This document shows, in pieces, positions 23,704 through 34,142 of a DNA stretch of 64,000 nt. The translations under genes were made by a program, and so were the position numbers. Location: assembly GCA_012976225.1 (NCBI GenBank), contig JAAVVG010000021.1:124001-188000 (forward strand), written 5' to 3'. Position 1 is the first letter of the stretch. Each line of letters starts with the position of its first letter. This DNA comes from Golubevia sp. BC0850. Taxonomy: Eukaryota > Basidiomycota > Exobasidiomycetes > Golubeviales > Golubeviaceae. The notes beneath the pieces were generated by a model. It made no database searches, was not told the origin of the DNA, and was given only the letters and a program-made list of their open reading frames with translations.

Positions 23704-26577
23704 TTACCTCTGCTGTTGTTGTCTTCTACTCTGTTGCATCTGCAATTGTTCCAATTGATGTTTTTGTAACTGATGATGATGTTGAAGTTGAGGACTTGTT
23801 AACCCATAAGCGTGATTACCATTTCCATCTCTAGAGCTACCACTTGAAGCCGAACTAAAAGAGTTGGATTTCTTCCTGTCCAACATACCAAACAGAAGAG
23901 CTACATTGTCTTTTTCCTCATTCCCTCTGTTGTTAGCTTGATGTGAAGGTAATCTGTCTTGACCTGAAAAGCTATTACTTCTACCAGAGGAACTTCCATC
24001 GTCACTTCCAATAGCATCTACCAATTCTTCTAATTCCTGAACGTTAGTAGATAGGAAGGCTGGATGTTGAGCTAGTCTTGAGTAAACTCCATTTGGTGCA
24101 AGCGCAGAAGCTACAGTAGAAGCTAAGGCGGCTTTTTGAGAAGAGTCAGCACCTTCATTTACCGAAGAATTGGAGTCAGATCTTTTGTAACCTCTTGGAT
24201 TTGAAGAATTTCTAGAATGCATTGGTGGTTGGAAACCTAAAGAAGTGTAAGGATTCTCATTTCCACCAGAGTTCATGCTTGCGATCTTCTTCTCCAGTAA
24301 TCTTAAGAAGGTCTGAGCATGTTCAGATTGAGGGATGGTATTACTAGAGTTCGTTTGTTGATTCGAAGAGAAAGAAGGAGAACGGTCAAAGTTACCATTT
24401 CCAGAAGCGGAAGGTGGTGGTGGGACTGACCCAGTTGGACTTGGACTACTGTTCAGGAACTTCCCCATGCTTTCGAAAGGATTGGAATTTCTGGAAGAGG
24501 ATCTGTTCATTCCAAGTCCGAAGGGAGAAGTTGGAGTATACCTTCCACCACCATTGTCGTTTGAACCGAAGATAGGATTACCTCCACTCATACCTAAACC
24601 GTTACTTCCAGGGCTTGAACCACCAGTTAAGAAGCTACTTAAATCGAAAGGAGATTGACTTTCTCTATCTCTTGCTCCAGAATTATTAGAAGCTCCTTGA
24701 GCTGAACCACCAGTAGCTTGAGCGACAGCCATAGCCTTCTCATCCAATCCATTTGGATCTTGACCTGGAGTTAACATTCCACCGCCCATTTGATTCCACC
24801 AACTCTGATCTGGAGGAGAAGTGTTTGATAAGTTGAAAGCGAAAGGAATCGGATTTGGATTCAACAGAGCATCGTTTTGATGAGTTGGTTGAATGAATGG
24901 GAACATGTTCCCTCCAGTTCCATTCCCTCCATTTGAACCATCGTTGGATCCACTGTTCCAAGCGCGCAAGAATGAAGGTCTGTCTTGAGAGGTCGGAGCT
25001 GTGAAACCACCGTTAGATTGATTGTTTCCTAACAATGCAGATCCAGAGATTCCAGCTCCACCGCTTCCGGTTCCATTCCCATTTGGACTTGTCGAAAGGT
25101 CGATTCTCATGTTGTTCTCAGAAGAAGAAGAAGGATAGGTTCCCTGAGTAGAGTTAGAATTTGGAAGACGCCCGTTGATTTGAGGTGATTGGAAGACGGT
25201 TGGAATCACTGGAGAAGATCTAGCGTTTGAGTTTCTAAGACTACTGAGACTTAGATTGGCAAGTTCATCTCCTTGACGTTGAAGGTGTGGTTGTTGTTGC
25301 TGTTGTTGACCTTGATCAGTTGGTAAATTAGGAGTGTTTGAATTGGAGGAAAGAGAAGTCAAAGATCCACTTCCACTAGATTCTGGAGAACGAGAAGATC
25401 CAGCTTTGTTGGATTGACGATCTTCTTGGATCTGACGTTGTTGCTGCTGTTTGATCTGTTCCTCTTGAACTTGTTGGTTGAAACCAGGATACCAATCATT
25501 GAAATTATAACCCTTCTCATTAGTTCTGTGAGATTGAATGTATGCGTTGTTAGTTTCAGCAAAGTTTGATTTATGAGCTGGAGCTGAATGTGGAGCTTTA
25601 CCAGTCCATTGTTGATCTTCTTGTTTGATGTTGTTGATTGGAAGTTGAAGAGCTCTTCCTTTAGAGGTAGCTTTAGATTTCGGTAAGACTTCTTCCTCCT
25701 CCTCCTCTTCATCTTCATCTTCTTCATCTTCGTCGTCCGAAGGGGTGTTGACCTTTTGTCTCTTAGATTGTGGAGTAGCTTTAGACTTGGTGTTTCTGTT
25801 GTCCCTTCCTCCGAAGTCCATCGCTCCTGGGCCAGTCAATCCAACTGGAGCCTGAGATGTATAAGAAGTATCGTCTGAACCACTGATACCATCTAATGCT
25901 GATTGTATCATGTTTGCATATCCAAGACGAACTAGTAAACCTCTCAAGGCTTCATTTTCTTCTTTGAGACGTCTAGAGGTCTTTTGAAGTTGCATGTTGG
26001 CTTCCAAACCCATCTCATCGAATCTTCTGACTCTCTCTTCTAGATCTTTGACTCTGGCTTCTCTACGTTTACGGAACTCTCTTTGAGCTTTACCTGAGGG
26101 CGGTGAGGCGAGAGCGGATGAAGAAGGAGAGAGACGGGGTGGTTAGGTGGAGGACAGGAAAAGGGATCGGCATCGCCAAAAGGCAGTAGAGAAGTAGGAG
26201 GTCGAAGTCGCAACAGAATTATGTTCCAATCATTCAGCCAAATGACTTTGAAATGAAAAGGAGTCGACATGACCAAGGATGCCACCGAGAGAAATTCCCC
26301 TGCGTAGTAACTTTCAGCCATCCCACCTGGGCTCGCTTGAATCCTGATTCAGACTCAACTGCTACTGATACTCACGATTCTGTAAAGTTCTCTTTGTAAC
26401 TTGAGCTTCACCTGGTTTAACTAAATTTGAATCATCTTCTCCATCATCATCATCATCCATGGCTCTGTTATTGCCATTGGCTGCTTTACGCTTTTTGCTA
26501 CTTGAAGTAGCGGGATTAGAGTTGTTACTGGCTGCTGCCGTGGTTGGACGAGCTGAACGAGGTCGACTTGAAGGCAT
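23704..26577 (-). CDS. bZIP transcription factor, Yap/Pap1-like basic region, cysteine-free
   Basis: Exons 26577-26376 and 26093-23704 give 2,592 nt (863 aa). The join restores 'TLQNRKAQREFRKRREARVK', a Yap/Pap-type basic region (N-R-K-A-Q-R-x-F-R), followed by a leucine-zipper region ('VKDLEERVRRFDEMG', 'LKEENEALRGLLVRLG'). An acidic run ('DEDEEEEEEEV'), a Gln run, long Ser/Asn/Gly-rich segments and a C-terminal His/Gln-rich tail follow. I see no cysteine in the whole predicted protein, so the Cys-rich domains that make Yap1/Pap1 redox sensors are absent. It should be a nuclear DNA-binding regulator; its targets cannot be read from the sequence. The sequence upstream to about 27000 could be a long leader. 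Confidence 0.88.
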
Positions 26578-27217
26578 GAATCCTTGTGATTAGTGAATAA
26601 AGATATTGAACTTGGACAAGTGAAGTGCTTGAAGGAAGAAGGGAAACTGGGATCGGATTGGTGGGAGAGAATCAAGAGACAATTCTCGATCTCTGTGGCT
26701 GAAGTGCTGAAGCGGTTTAAGATTCCAACAAACAACTGTCTTCTCTTGTCTGTAAGTTTGTCTTCTCTGGTTCTTGAAGGATCTATTGGAGTAGATTGTA
26801 AGTTAAGTTGGATAGAAAGGTGGAAGATTTTAGAATGAAGAGATCGAATGGAGGTCCCAAGAACTGTCAAAGCGTTCACCGTGCGAAGAAGATCGGGTGG
26901 TTGGTGGTTGGGGTTTGAAAATTGAACCCTTCTCTTCAAACGATGCTTTTCCTTCTCCTTTTTTCCAGAGGTAGATAAGAAAATCCTCTTTATTCTCAAT
27001 CCTTCACCTTATCGACCTTGGGCTTGGGCTCGCTCTCAACTTGAACATCTCTCTTTCCCCCCCTTTCCCTCTCCTGACGCTTACGAGGCCTTGAGCTTGA
27101 AAGTTTGACAGCTTCTTTAAGCTTCAGACTTTTCGTTCGGGTCATAAGGACCACTCTCCTCCGAATTTCGAGGGAAAACAATCGATAAACAATCGATTCT
27201 TGAGCCTGATCGCCTGA

Positions 27218-27397
27218 TCATTCACCGCAAGATTGACGTTCTTCCCACGTTCTCTTCCATTCCCTACTTCTGCTTCTCTTCTTTTTGTACACTTTCAAGG
27301 TCATTTCGTACTGATCTCTTGACAATCGATGAAACAACAAAGCCGTCGGTGGTTCTTCTGCGACTTTGTCCTCGCCAGGAGCTCTGGCTCGAAACAT
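27218..27397 (-). CDS. Possible 59-residue small protein or upstream ORF
   Basis: An ATG-led frame of 59 codons starts 'MFRARAPGEDKVAEEPPTAL' and contains 'SRDQYEMTLKVYKKKRSRSR'. It is basic and unlike any family I recognise. It lies 820 nt upstream of the bZIP start on the same strand, so it could be an upstream ORF in that leader or a separate small gene; chance is also possible. Confidence 0.2.
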   Translation of the reverse strand: MFRARAPGEDKVAEEPPTALLFHRLSRDQYEMTLKVYKKKRSRSREWKRTWEERQSCGE

Positions 27398-27538
27398 TTG
27401 CAGAGGCGAAGAGCTTCCCGTAGAGCGCCGCCAGAACAGAATCAGAGTCGAAGTTCAAAACTGTTAATGAGCTCTTAGTTTGATCCCTTTATAAGCCTGG
27501 AGATCTTGGATCTAGTCGCCTGGACAGTCGACGAAGGT

Positions 27539-27567
27539 AGACCGCCACAGGTGGAGTGTGGCGGTCT
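27539..27567. other. Perfect 10-bp hairpin with 9-nt loop
   Basis: Left arm agaccgccac (27539-27548), loop 27549-27557, right arm gtggcggtct (27558-27567). The arms are perfectly complementary and GC-rich, outside any gene. It is about 290 bp past the 3' end of the neighbouring minus-strand gene, so an RNA element or terminator-like structure is possible. Confidence 0.6.
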
Positions 27568-27853
27568 TGCGGCTTGCACTTCGCGTTGTTTTTCCCTCTG
27601 CAAGAAGGACAAAAGAAACCAAATGCCAGACACTGGTATTCAGGTCTCGTCTTTGTTGCTTTGGCAGAACTTTAAGAGAATGCTAGAAGATCAGATTTCA
27701 GAAAACGTCGACACCCTTTGCATCATCCTTCAGCTCTCGAAGTTCGAACAGATTTTTTTGGAACTGAAAATCAATTGAAGATGCGAATGACGAAAAAAAT
27801 AAAGGTACAACAAAGCTTGATGTTTTGGAATTGATTCGAACACAAGTATAGAA

Positions 27854-29365
27854 TCAGGCCAAGCTCCTCCCCGACCCGCTCTCCTCTTCGTCTTCTTCCT
27901 CCTGTCTCAAGCTACAGCGGCCAAGATATGCCGAGTCATCCGATTCATAAACTTGCGCTTCCACAGGTTCCCTTCTGATTTGAGGAGGAGTGGGAGGAGG
28001 AGGATGGGACCGATTGGAAGAATCCTGGACTTTTTGATCTTCTCGCTCTTCTCGTTGATGGAAACCGTTCTCAAAATTTCTATTAACAAGTGAACCTATC
28101 TCAGGGGTTTTGAAGTTGGCTGGTTGTTGTTGAAGGTGTGGTACTATTGGATCTTGTTCTTCCTCGTCATCAGCTTCGAGCGCACGCAAGTCTGCAGCCT
28201 ACAGAAAGGTATGGGAGGAAGAAGAGAAAAAGAATCAATTCAGTGGAACAATTTGCTCTCATTGGAAAGGAGGATCTAGAGATTTGGAAAAGCTCTGACC
28301 AAATCAACTTACCAAATCTTTCGCCCTTTGAATCTCTCGTTTGAGCTCTTTTACACCGTGTCTCTTCTGCCTGACCTTCATACGCAGTTCTTGATTCTCC
28401 TTCTCTGCTTTTTCCAATCGGAATTCGGGAAGAGTTTCATCTTGAGGAGGAAGACTTTGAAACCCTCTAGAACCTGACCTTCTTTCTGAAGTTTCCCTCG
28501 TAGATGCTTGTCTTCTAGGACTACGACTTGCAAATTTGGAATCCATAGTAGCTGAAGCATTACTTGAGAAGCGAGAAGTTCGACCAGAAGAAGATGGAGG
28601 TGGTCTTGGGGAAGGAGAATTAATTCTCTCTGGTCGAAAAGGATGATTTCTCTGTTCCAGGAAAGGAGTATTCTTCTTGTGTCTCTTGAGGTTGTTAGGT
28701 ACCACCTCCTCGTGGATTAGTCTTAACGGAGAGAACTGAGAATAGTTGTGGCTGAATCGTAATGAGTTCGAGAGCGAGTTAGACCGTCAGTGAGTTAGAT
28801 CGTCACATCAACCAAGAGGTTAGAGAATGTTTTGATTGAATCACCTCCAAAGATTTCCTTCCATTCCTGTCGGTGTCATAGATGAAGAAAGCGACACTCA
28901 GGGTGTCCATGGGATGTGCTTTCACACCTACTACTGTAACCTCAACATCTTCATTGTTAGAAGTAACGTCTTGCTCCCAATTCGCAAATCTGTCCCCAAT
29001 CAGTTCGTTGTTCAGATTTAAGACAGCTGAAAAGGAATGATAGGAAGGTTCGTTGCTGAAAAGAGTGGCAGGCTTCAGGCTTAAAGCCAAGGTGGAACCT
29101 GAATGTGATGGCCTAACAGCAGTTGCAACCCCCTCCCATCCTGTGATAGTCTTGCTGTTTCTGTTTTGGATCTGAGCTGATTGTCTGATTGGAGTGCTGT
29201 AGCTTCCGAGAGAGGGATCTGCACTTCTTGGAGGTGAGAGAGAAAGTTCAAGACGAAGAACAGCTGAAGATTCGACAAGACAGAGCAAGAGTCAGTAGAG
29301 GCTTGGATAAATCGCTTCGTTGAGCTCTTACCTTTTCTAGTAAACGTATCTCGTACCGCAACCAT
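27854..29365 (-). CDS. Uncharacterised protein with conserved-looking N-terminal domain, disordered middle and coiled coil
   Basis: Start ATG 29365 ('MVAVRDTFTRK'), first donor near 29331, second exon beginning 'AVLRLELSLSPPRSADPS'. This exon runs to 'TLSVAFFIYDTDRNGRKSLE'. An intron with an unusual gtgatt donor then leads to 'FSPLRLIHEEVVPNNLKRHK', a Ser/Arg/Pro-rich stretch, a predicted coiled coil ('FRLEKAEKENQELRMKVRQK') and an acidic last exon ('AADLRALEADDEEEQD'). The stop is at 27854. The first part looks like a beta-rich folded domain with alternating polar and hydrophobic residues. I do not recognise the family. Joining the two halves into one gene rests on reading phase and the lack of an ATG for the second half. 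The start is 101 bp from the divergent E2 gene. Confidence 0.6.
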
Positions 29366-29466
29366 CGAAAGTAGCGAACCAACGAAAATGCTTGCGATCG
29401 TTGATGGGTTTGAGGTTTTGAGGTTCGGATATCTTTCTTTCGACTTTCGTTCTCTCTCCCACAACG

Positions 29467-30332
29467 ATGGCCCAAATCGCACCTCGTCGTCTCGGCAAAG
29501 AGCTCAAAGAACTCAGGGAGACAGGACCCCCAACAGGATGCAAGATCTTGGCTGCCGATGACTTCAAAGAATGGAGATTTGAGTTGAGCGTCTTGGGTAC
29601 AAGGTGAGTTTCACTGACGAGTTGTTCAAGTCACTTCTCTCTGATCCTAGTCTGTCGCCAGACCCTATTTTCAATAGGTCAAGAGGGAATGGAAGTCAGA
29701 CTGATCTGATCCTCTCTCTCTTTTACCTTCTCTTCAGCGTTTACGAAGGAGAGACCTTCTGTGTCAGATTCCGTTTCCCATCTTCCTATCCTCTTGAGTC
29801 ACCCGAGGTCGTCTTTATCGTCTCTGAAGGAGGCTACCAATCTCCGATGCACGGCCACTGCTACTCGAATGGGCACATCTGTGCTTCGATCGTGGGTCTT
29901 GAGATGAAAAGATGGGGGTAGAAGCTGCTATCCTCGTCTGATCTTCGTTCTCTTCTACCTCTCTGATGATCTTCTCTTGCAGCTCGGGAGTGATTGGAGT
30001 CCAGTAATGACAGTATTCAGCGTATTAATTTCTCTTCAAAGCATGCTTGCTAGCAGTAAAGTGAGTTCCACCGGCGTCGAAAGTCTTTCCACAAAAGCCT
30101 TTGCACTCAAGACTTCTTTTCTGTCCGTATCCGCAGAAGCGTGAACGTCCACCTGACAATGAGAAGTATATCAAGCACGCTCCACTGTCGCCAAAGGATA
30201 CTGTAAGTCCCTAGTCTCATTCCAAAAGGAGCTTATCTCGAGGGAAGGGAGTGCTCACCCCTTTTCCACCCTCCCTTCCTCCCACTCGCCTTCTCAAAAC
30301 AGAGGTTCGCATACCATGATGACACTGTCTAG
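29467..30332 (+). CDS. Ubiquitin-conjugating enzyme E2, UBE2W type
   Basis: Exons 29467-29603, 29738-29891, 29983-30060, 30137 to about 30202, and a last exon ending 30332 give about 152 aa, the length of UBE2W. UBE2W is the E2 that attaches ubiquitin to protein N-termini. Features: N-terminal helix 'RRLGKELKELRETGPPTG', catalytic region 'HGHCYSNGHICASILGSDWS' with the active-site Cys, 'SLQSMLASSKKRERPPDN', and the characteristic C-terminus 'FAYHDDTV' (compare 'WYHDDTC' in animals). The donor at 29892 is gtgggt; using it gives 'CASILGSDW', as in the family. Confidence 0.9.
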
Positions 30333-30855
30333 GCTCTACAAATCTACAACTTGATCATTATTCGGGGATCACTGCCATCGTCCACTTCTCTTCTGTTTCG
30401 AACATCTGCAACTAAGTCCACCCGTTTTCTCTAGGTCTTCTGTCACTCCGTCTCTGTAAATCGACTTGTTCATACTTTCATCCACATTTTCTTCAACTGC
30501 AATCCAAATTCCATACTCTCACGTCGAACGAGAAAGTGGAAAAGGAGCATTTTCTCGACGTCGTCTGGTCAAGCGGTCAAGCTTCAAGCTGCAAGCAAGT
30601 CACCAATCCAACCTCTTCCACCACCCAACCCAACTTTTGCTTCCCTTCAAGGTTGTGATCTCGGTGGACCAGCCTATTCTCTCTTCTTTCTTCAAACTTC
30701 TACTTCTATCCGACCCAATTCATCGACGCTTCACTACTCAAGTCTTCCCTTTTACTTCTTCTCCTATTCTCTGCCCAAGAGAGGTCATCAATCTCAAGTA
30801 ACCTCTTTCTCTTTCATCAAAGTCACCTATCAAGAAAGAAGATCTTTAATCAGAA
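30333..30855. other. VAC8 upstream region
   Basis: Pyrimidine-rich (C/T) sequence typical of fungal promoters and leaders. No gene is seen. Confidence 0.5.
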
Positions 30856-33380
30856 ATGGGAAACCTCTGCTCTTGCTGTCAGTCTCAATATCAACTCGGA
30901 TTGAAAGGGAGAAGGAGGAAGCAGCAAGTAGACAATAGATCAATACCAACTGACTTTTCTCCTTCTCTATTCTTCTCTCTCTTCTTCTTTGCTACAATGA
31001 TCCCTTTTACACACTCTCTGCTTCATTAAACTCAACAGGCGGAAGGTCTCGTAGCGCTGCTTACGAGCCATTGCTTCTGGACAACGAACGTGACGCTGTT
31101 GCTGATTTGCTACAATACCTAGAGAGTGAGTCAAGAGGAAGTGCAATTCTATCAGGCACCCGGGCGGATCGTTACGAGCTTTAGGAGAAAGCTCAAGCGA
31201 CATACAGAGATGGACAGGTAGGAGGATTGGAGGATGTGGCACGGAAGAGGAGGGGGGTCAGTCCTAAGGGGTACAGCTCCAACATGACAAAATCAAGGAT
31301 GTAGTTCTTCTTTCCCCCTCATTCCCTTTTGAGAATCGAATTTAGCGCACTATCTGACCCTTTCCTCAAATATCATGCTCCCCCACCTTCAGATCGTTCC
31401 GAAACCAACTTTTTCACTGGAGACCCCTTAAGAGCGCTCTCCACTCTCTCCTTTTCAGACAATGTTGATCTTCAAAGATCTGCTGCTTTAGCCTTCGCGG
31501 AAATCACTGAGAAGGAAGTCAGGGAAGTTGGAAGAGATACTTTGGAACCAATCATGTTCTTGTTGCAAAGTCATGATGTTGAAGTTCAGAGAGCTGCGAG
31601 TGCTGCTCTTGGAAACTTGGCTGTTAACTGTGAGTCATGGCTACTATTGACAAAGGCAATGGCAAGTGGTATTGGGTCAAATGCGTAACCGGAGGCACAT
31701 TGGAGTTAGTGGTATCAAAAACGAGAGGTTGAGAGCAGAGGGAGGTCAGAGAGGAAAGGTGCGCGAGGATCATTCGAATGTGTGCTTTGATCCAAGGCCC
31801 TCTTCCAGCAAATCGATGTCTATGCAGGCTTTACTGACTCCCTGATTGGACCTGTTCTATCTGTTCTTTTCCCTTTCTCCAGCCGAAAATAAGCTCCTCA
31901 TTGTCAAGCTGGGAGGTCTCGAGCCTCTAATCCGTCAAATGCTTAGTCCCAACGTCGAAGTTCAGTGCAATGCTGTTGGATGTATTACCAATCTCGCTAC
32001 CCATGGTGAGTGCTCTTGGTCTCTGACAAGATGTTCGGGAGGCTGCCGCACAAGAGTCGAAACTCATCGCGAATTCCTTTCTATCTCTCCCTCCCTTCCT
32101 CCTTCCCTGCCTCCTCCGCCCTCATAGACGACAACAAGACGAAGATCGCCAAGTCTGGTGCTCTCGTTCCTCTCACTCGTCTAGCTCGCTCCAAGGATAT
32201 GCGTGTTCAACGTAACGCCACTGGAGCTCTTCTCAACATGACCCACAGTGACGAGAACAGACAGCAGCTAGTCAACGCCGGAGCCATTCCAGTCTTGGTC
32301 GGTTTACTTGGTAGCTCAGATACCGACGTCCAGTACTACTGTACCACCGCTCTTTCAAACATCGCAGTCGACAGCTCCAACAGGAAGAAATTAGCTCAAA
32401 CCGAGCCTCGTCTAGTTCAAAACCTCATTGGATTGATGGAAAGCTCAAGTCTCAAAGTTCAATGTCAATCAGCCTTAGCTCTACGTAACTTGGCTAGTGA
32501 CGAGAAGTATCAAATTGAAATCGTTCGTTCAAATGGTTTACCTCCTCTACTCAGACTTCTGCGCTCTTCATTCTTACCTCTAATTCTATCTGCTGCTGCC
32601 TGCGTTCGTAACGTTTCAATTCATCCCCTAAACGAGTCTCCAATTATCGACGCTGGTTTCCTTCATCCTCTAATCAATCTGCTCAGCCACGAAGACAATG
32701 AAGAAATTCAGTGCCATGCAATCTCAACTCTTCGTAATCTGGCAGCCAGCAGTGAAAGAAACAAGACAGCAATCGTCCAAGCCGGAGCAGTGGAACGTAT
32801 TAAGGAATTGGTTCTGAGTGTTCCTCTAAGCGTTCAATCTGAGATGACAGCCTGTGCTGCCGTTTTAGCGCTTTCAGAAGACTTAAAACCTCAACTGTTG
32901 GAAATGGGTATCTGTGAAGTCTTAATTCCTTTAACTGCCTCTCCTTCAGTTGAAGTTCAAGGGAATTCTGCTGCAGCTCTAGGAAACTTGTCCTCGAAAT
33001 CTGACGACTACGGACCTTTCAACGCAGTTTGGAATCAGCCAGATGGTGGATTACATGGTTATTTGGCTAGATTCTTGGACTCTCAAGATTCAACTTTCCA
33101 ACACATCGCTGTTTGGACTATTGTTCAATTGCTGGAATCTGGAGATGCTCAGTTGGAAGAAAATGTTAGATCATCAAATGATTTGTTACCTCTGATTAGA
33201 AGATTAAGTCAGTCTCCAACCGGATCAGCTGCCTCCAACCAAGGAAGTCCAAGAGACAATCCAGATGGTTCAGATGATGGTCAAGGAGCTGAGGGTGAAA
33301 TCTCTAGTTTGGCTAGAAAGATTCAGGAAATGCTTTTCGAGGGAACTGATGAGGGAGCTACTTCTGGAGCTGAAAGGTGA
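30856..33380 (+). CDS. VAC8: Vacuolar armadillo-repeat protein Vac8
   Basis: Exons 30856-30877, 31039-31125, 31393-31629, 31883-32005 and 32128-33380 total 1,722 nt (573 aa, phase closed; yeast Vac8 has 578). The N-terminus 'MGNLCSCC' offers a myristoylated Gly and palmitoylated Cys residues for anchoring to the vacuole. About a dozen armadillo repeats follow ('[18 protein letters not shown]', '[19 protein letters not shown]', '[19 protein letters not shown]', '[16 protein letters not shown]'). Vac8 works in vacuole inheritance, fusion, the nucleus-vacuole junction and selective autophagy as an adaptor. The first coding exon is only 22 nt and uses a gtcagt donor; a longer first exon would break the frame. 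The C-terminal 40 residues are polar and divergent. Confidence 0.97.
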
Positions 33381-34142
33381 ACGGAGAACTTGGTTGATCG
33401 TGGACTATGAAATTCAGTGCTCGGTTTCCCCAAGTAGAATCCTCTCAAGTTCCGTTTCTCAATTCTCAAAATAAACAAGACCCTCAACTTCCAAAGCAAA
33501 ACTTTCCTGAATTAATGATTTCACGACTTCAATTTACGATCTCCCCTCCACTTTCAAGCAACCCCTGCCTTTCCTCCTTCTAACAACCTTTCTTCCATCC
33601 ATACAACTTCCAAAATCTCTATTCTGAACCTCTTCCAAACCATCTCGAACTCCAAACTGGTTAACCATTTCTCGAGATTCCTTTTAACAACCTTTCCTTT
33701 CTCTCTGTGACTTTGTTCCCGTTTCTCTCCCCCCCCCTCAAAGTACAAAGGTCTTTCTTCTTTCTTCTTTCCTTTCTCGTTCTCTCCCAAGCGTTTCTCT
33801 AAGTTTGATCCTAATCTTTCCCACTCTAGGCCCACTCTCCATCCGACGCAAGATGTCTGTCTGTACACACCCTCTCTCGACCCCAACCATGTTTTCAAAG
33901 CCTCTACTTCTCCCCCTTTTCTTCTCCACTCTCCAAGCCTTCTTCTTAGTTTCTATGTTTACCCTTCCTGAGACGCAATTCAATCGGTGGCAAAAAATCG
34001 AGGGGCTCGTTCGCGTGTCCGAAATGCTCGGCATTGGCGACAAAATGATTCCATCCGCACTTTCTTTCTTCACCCGTAACAATCACTCCTTCTTGTCAAT
34101 TCTCTACTTGATTCTCATCTTTAACCAGTGAATCTCTCAAAG
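33381..34142. other. Intergenic region between VAC8 and the 440-aa gene
   Basis: Strongly C/T-rich over 33540-33800, promoter-like. Frames on either strand here have no recognisable domain and low-complexity composition. Confidence 0.5.

Larger units (their letters stand above)
26578..27853. other. 1.3 kb region upstream of the bZIP gene
   Basis: Contains a small candidate frame at 27218-27397 (-) and a perfect hairpin at 27539-27567. Otherwise no gene is supported. The long distance from the bZIP start suggests an extended leader or promoter. Confidence 0.45.

Noticed and set aside
33805-34131. Hydrophobic plus-strand frame upstream of the 440-aa gene
   Set aside because: C/T-rich promoter DNA translates to Leu/Phe/Ser; no signal of a real membrane protein.
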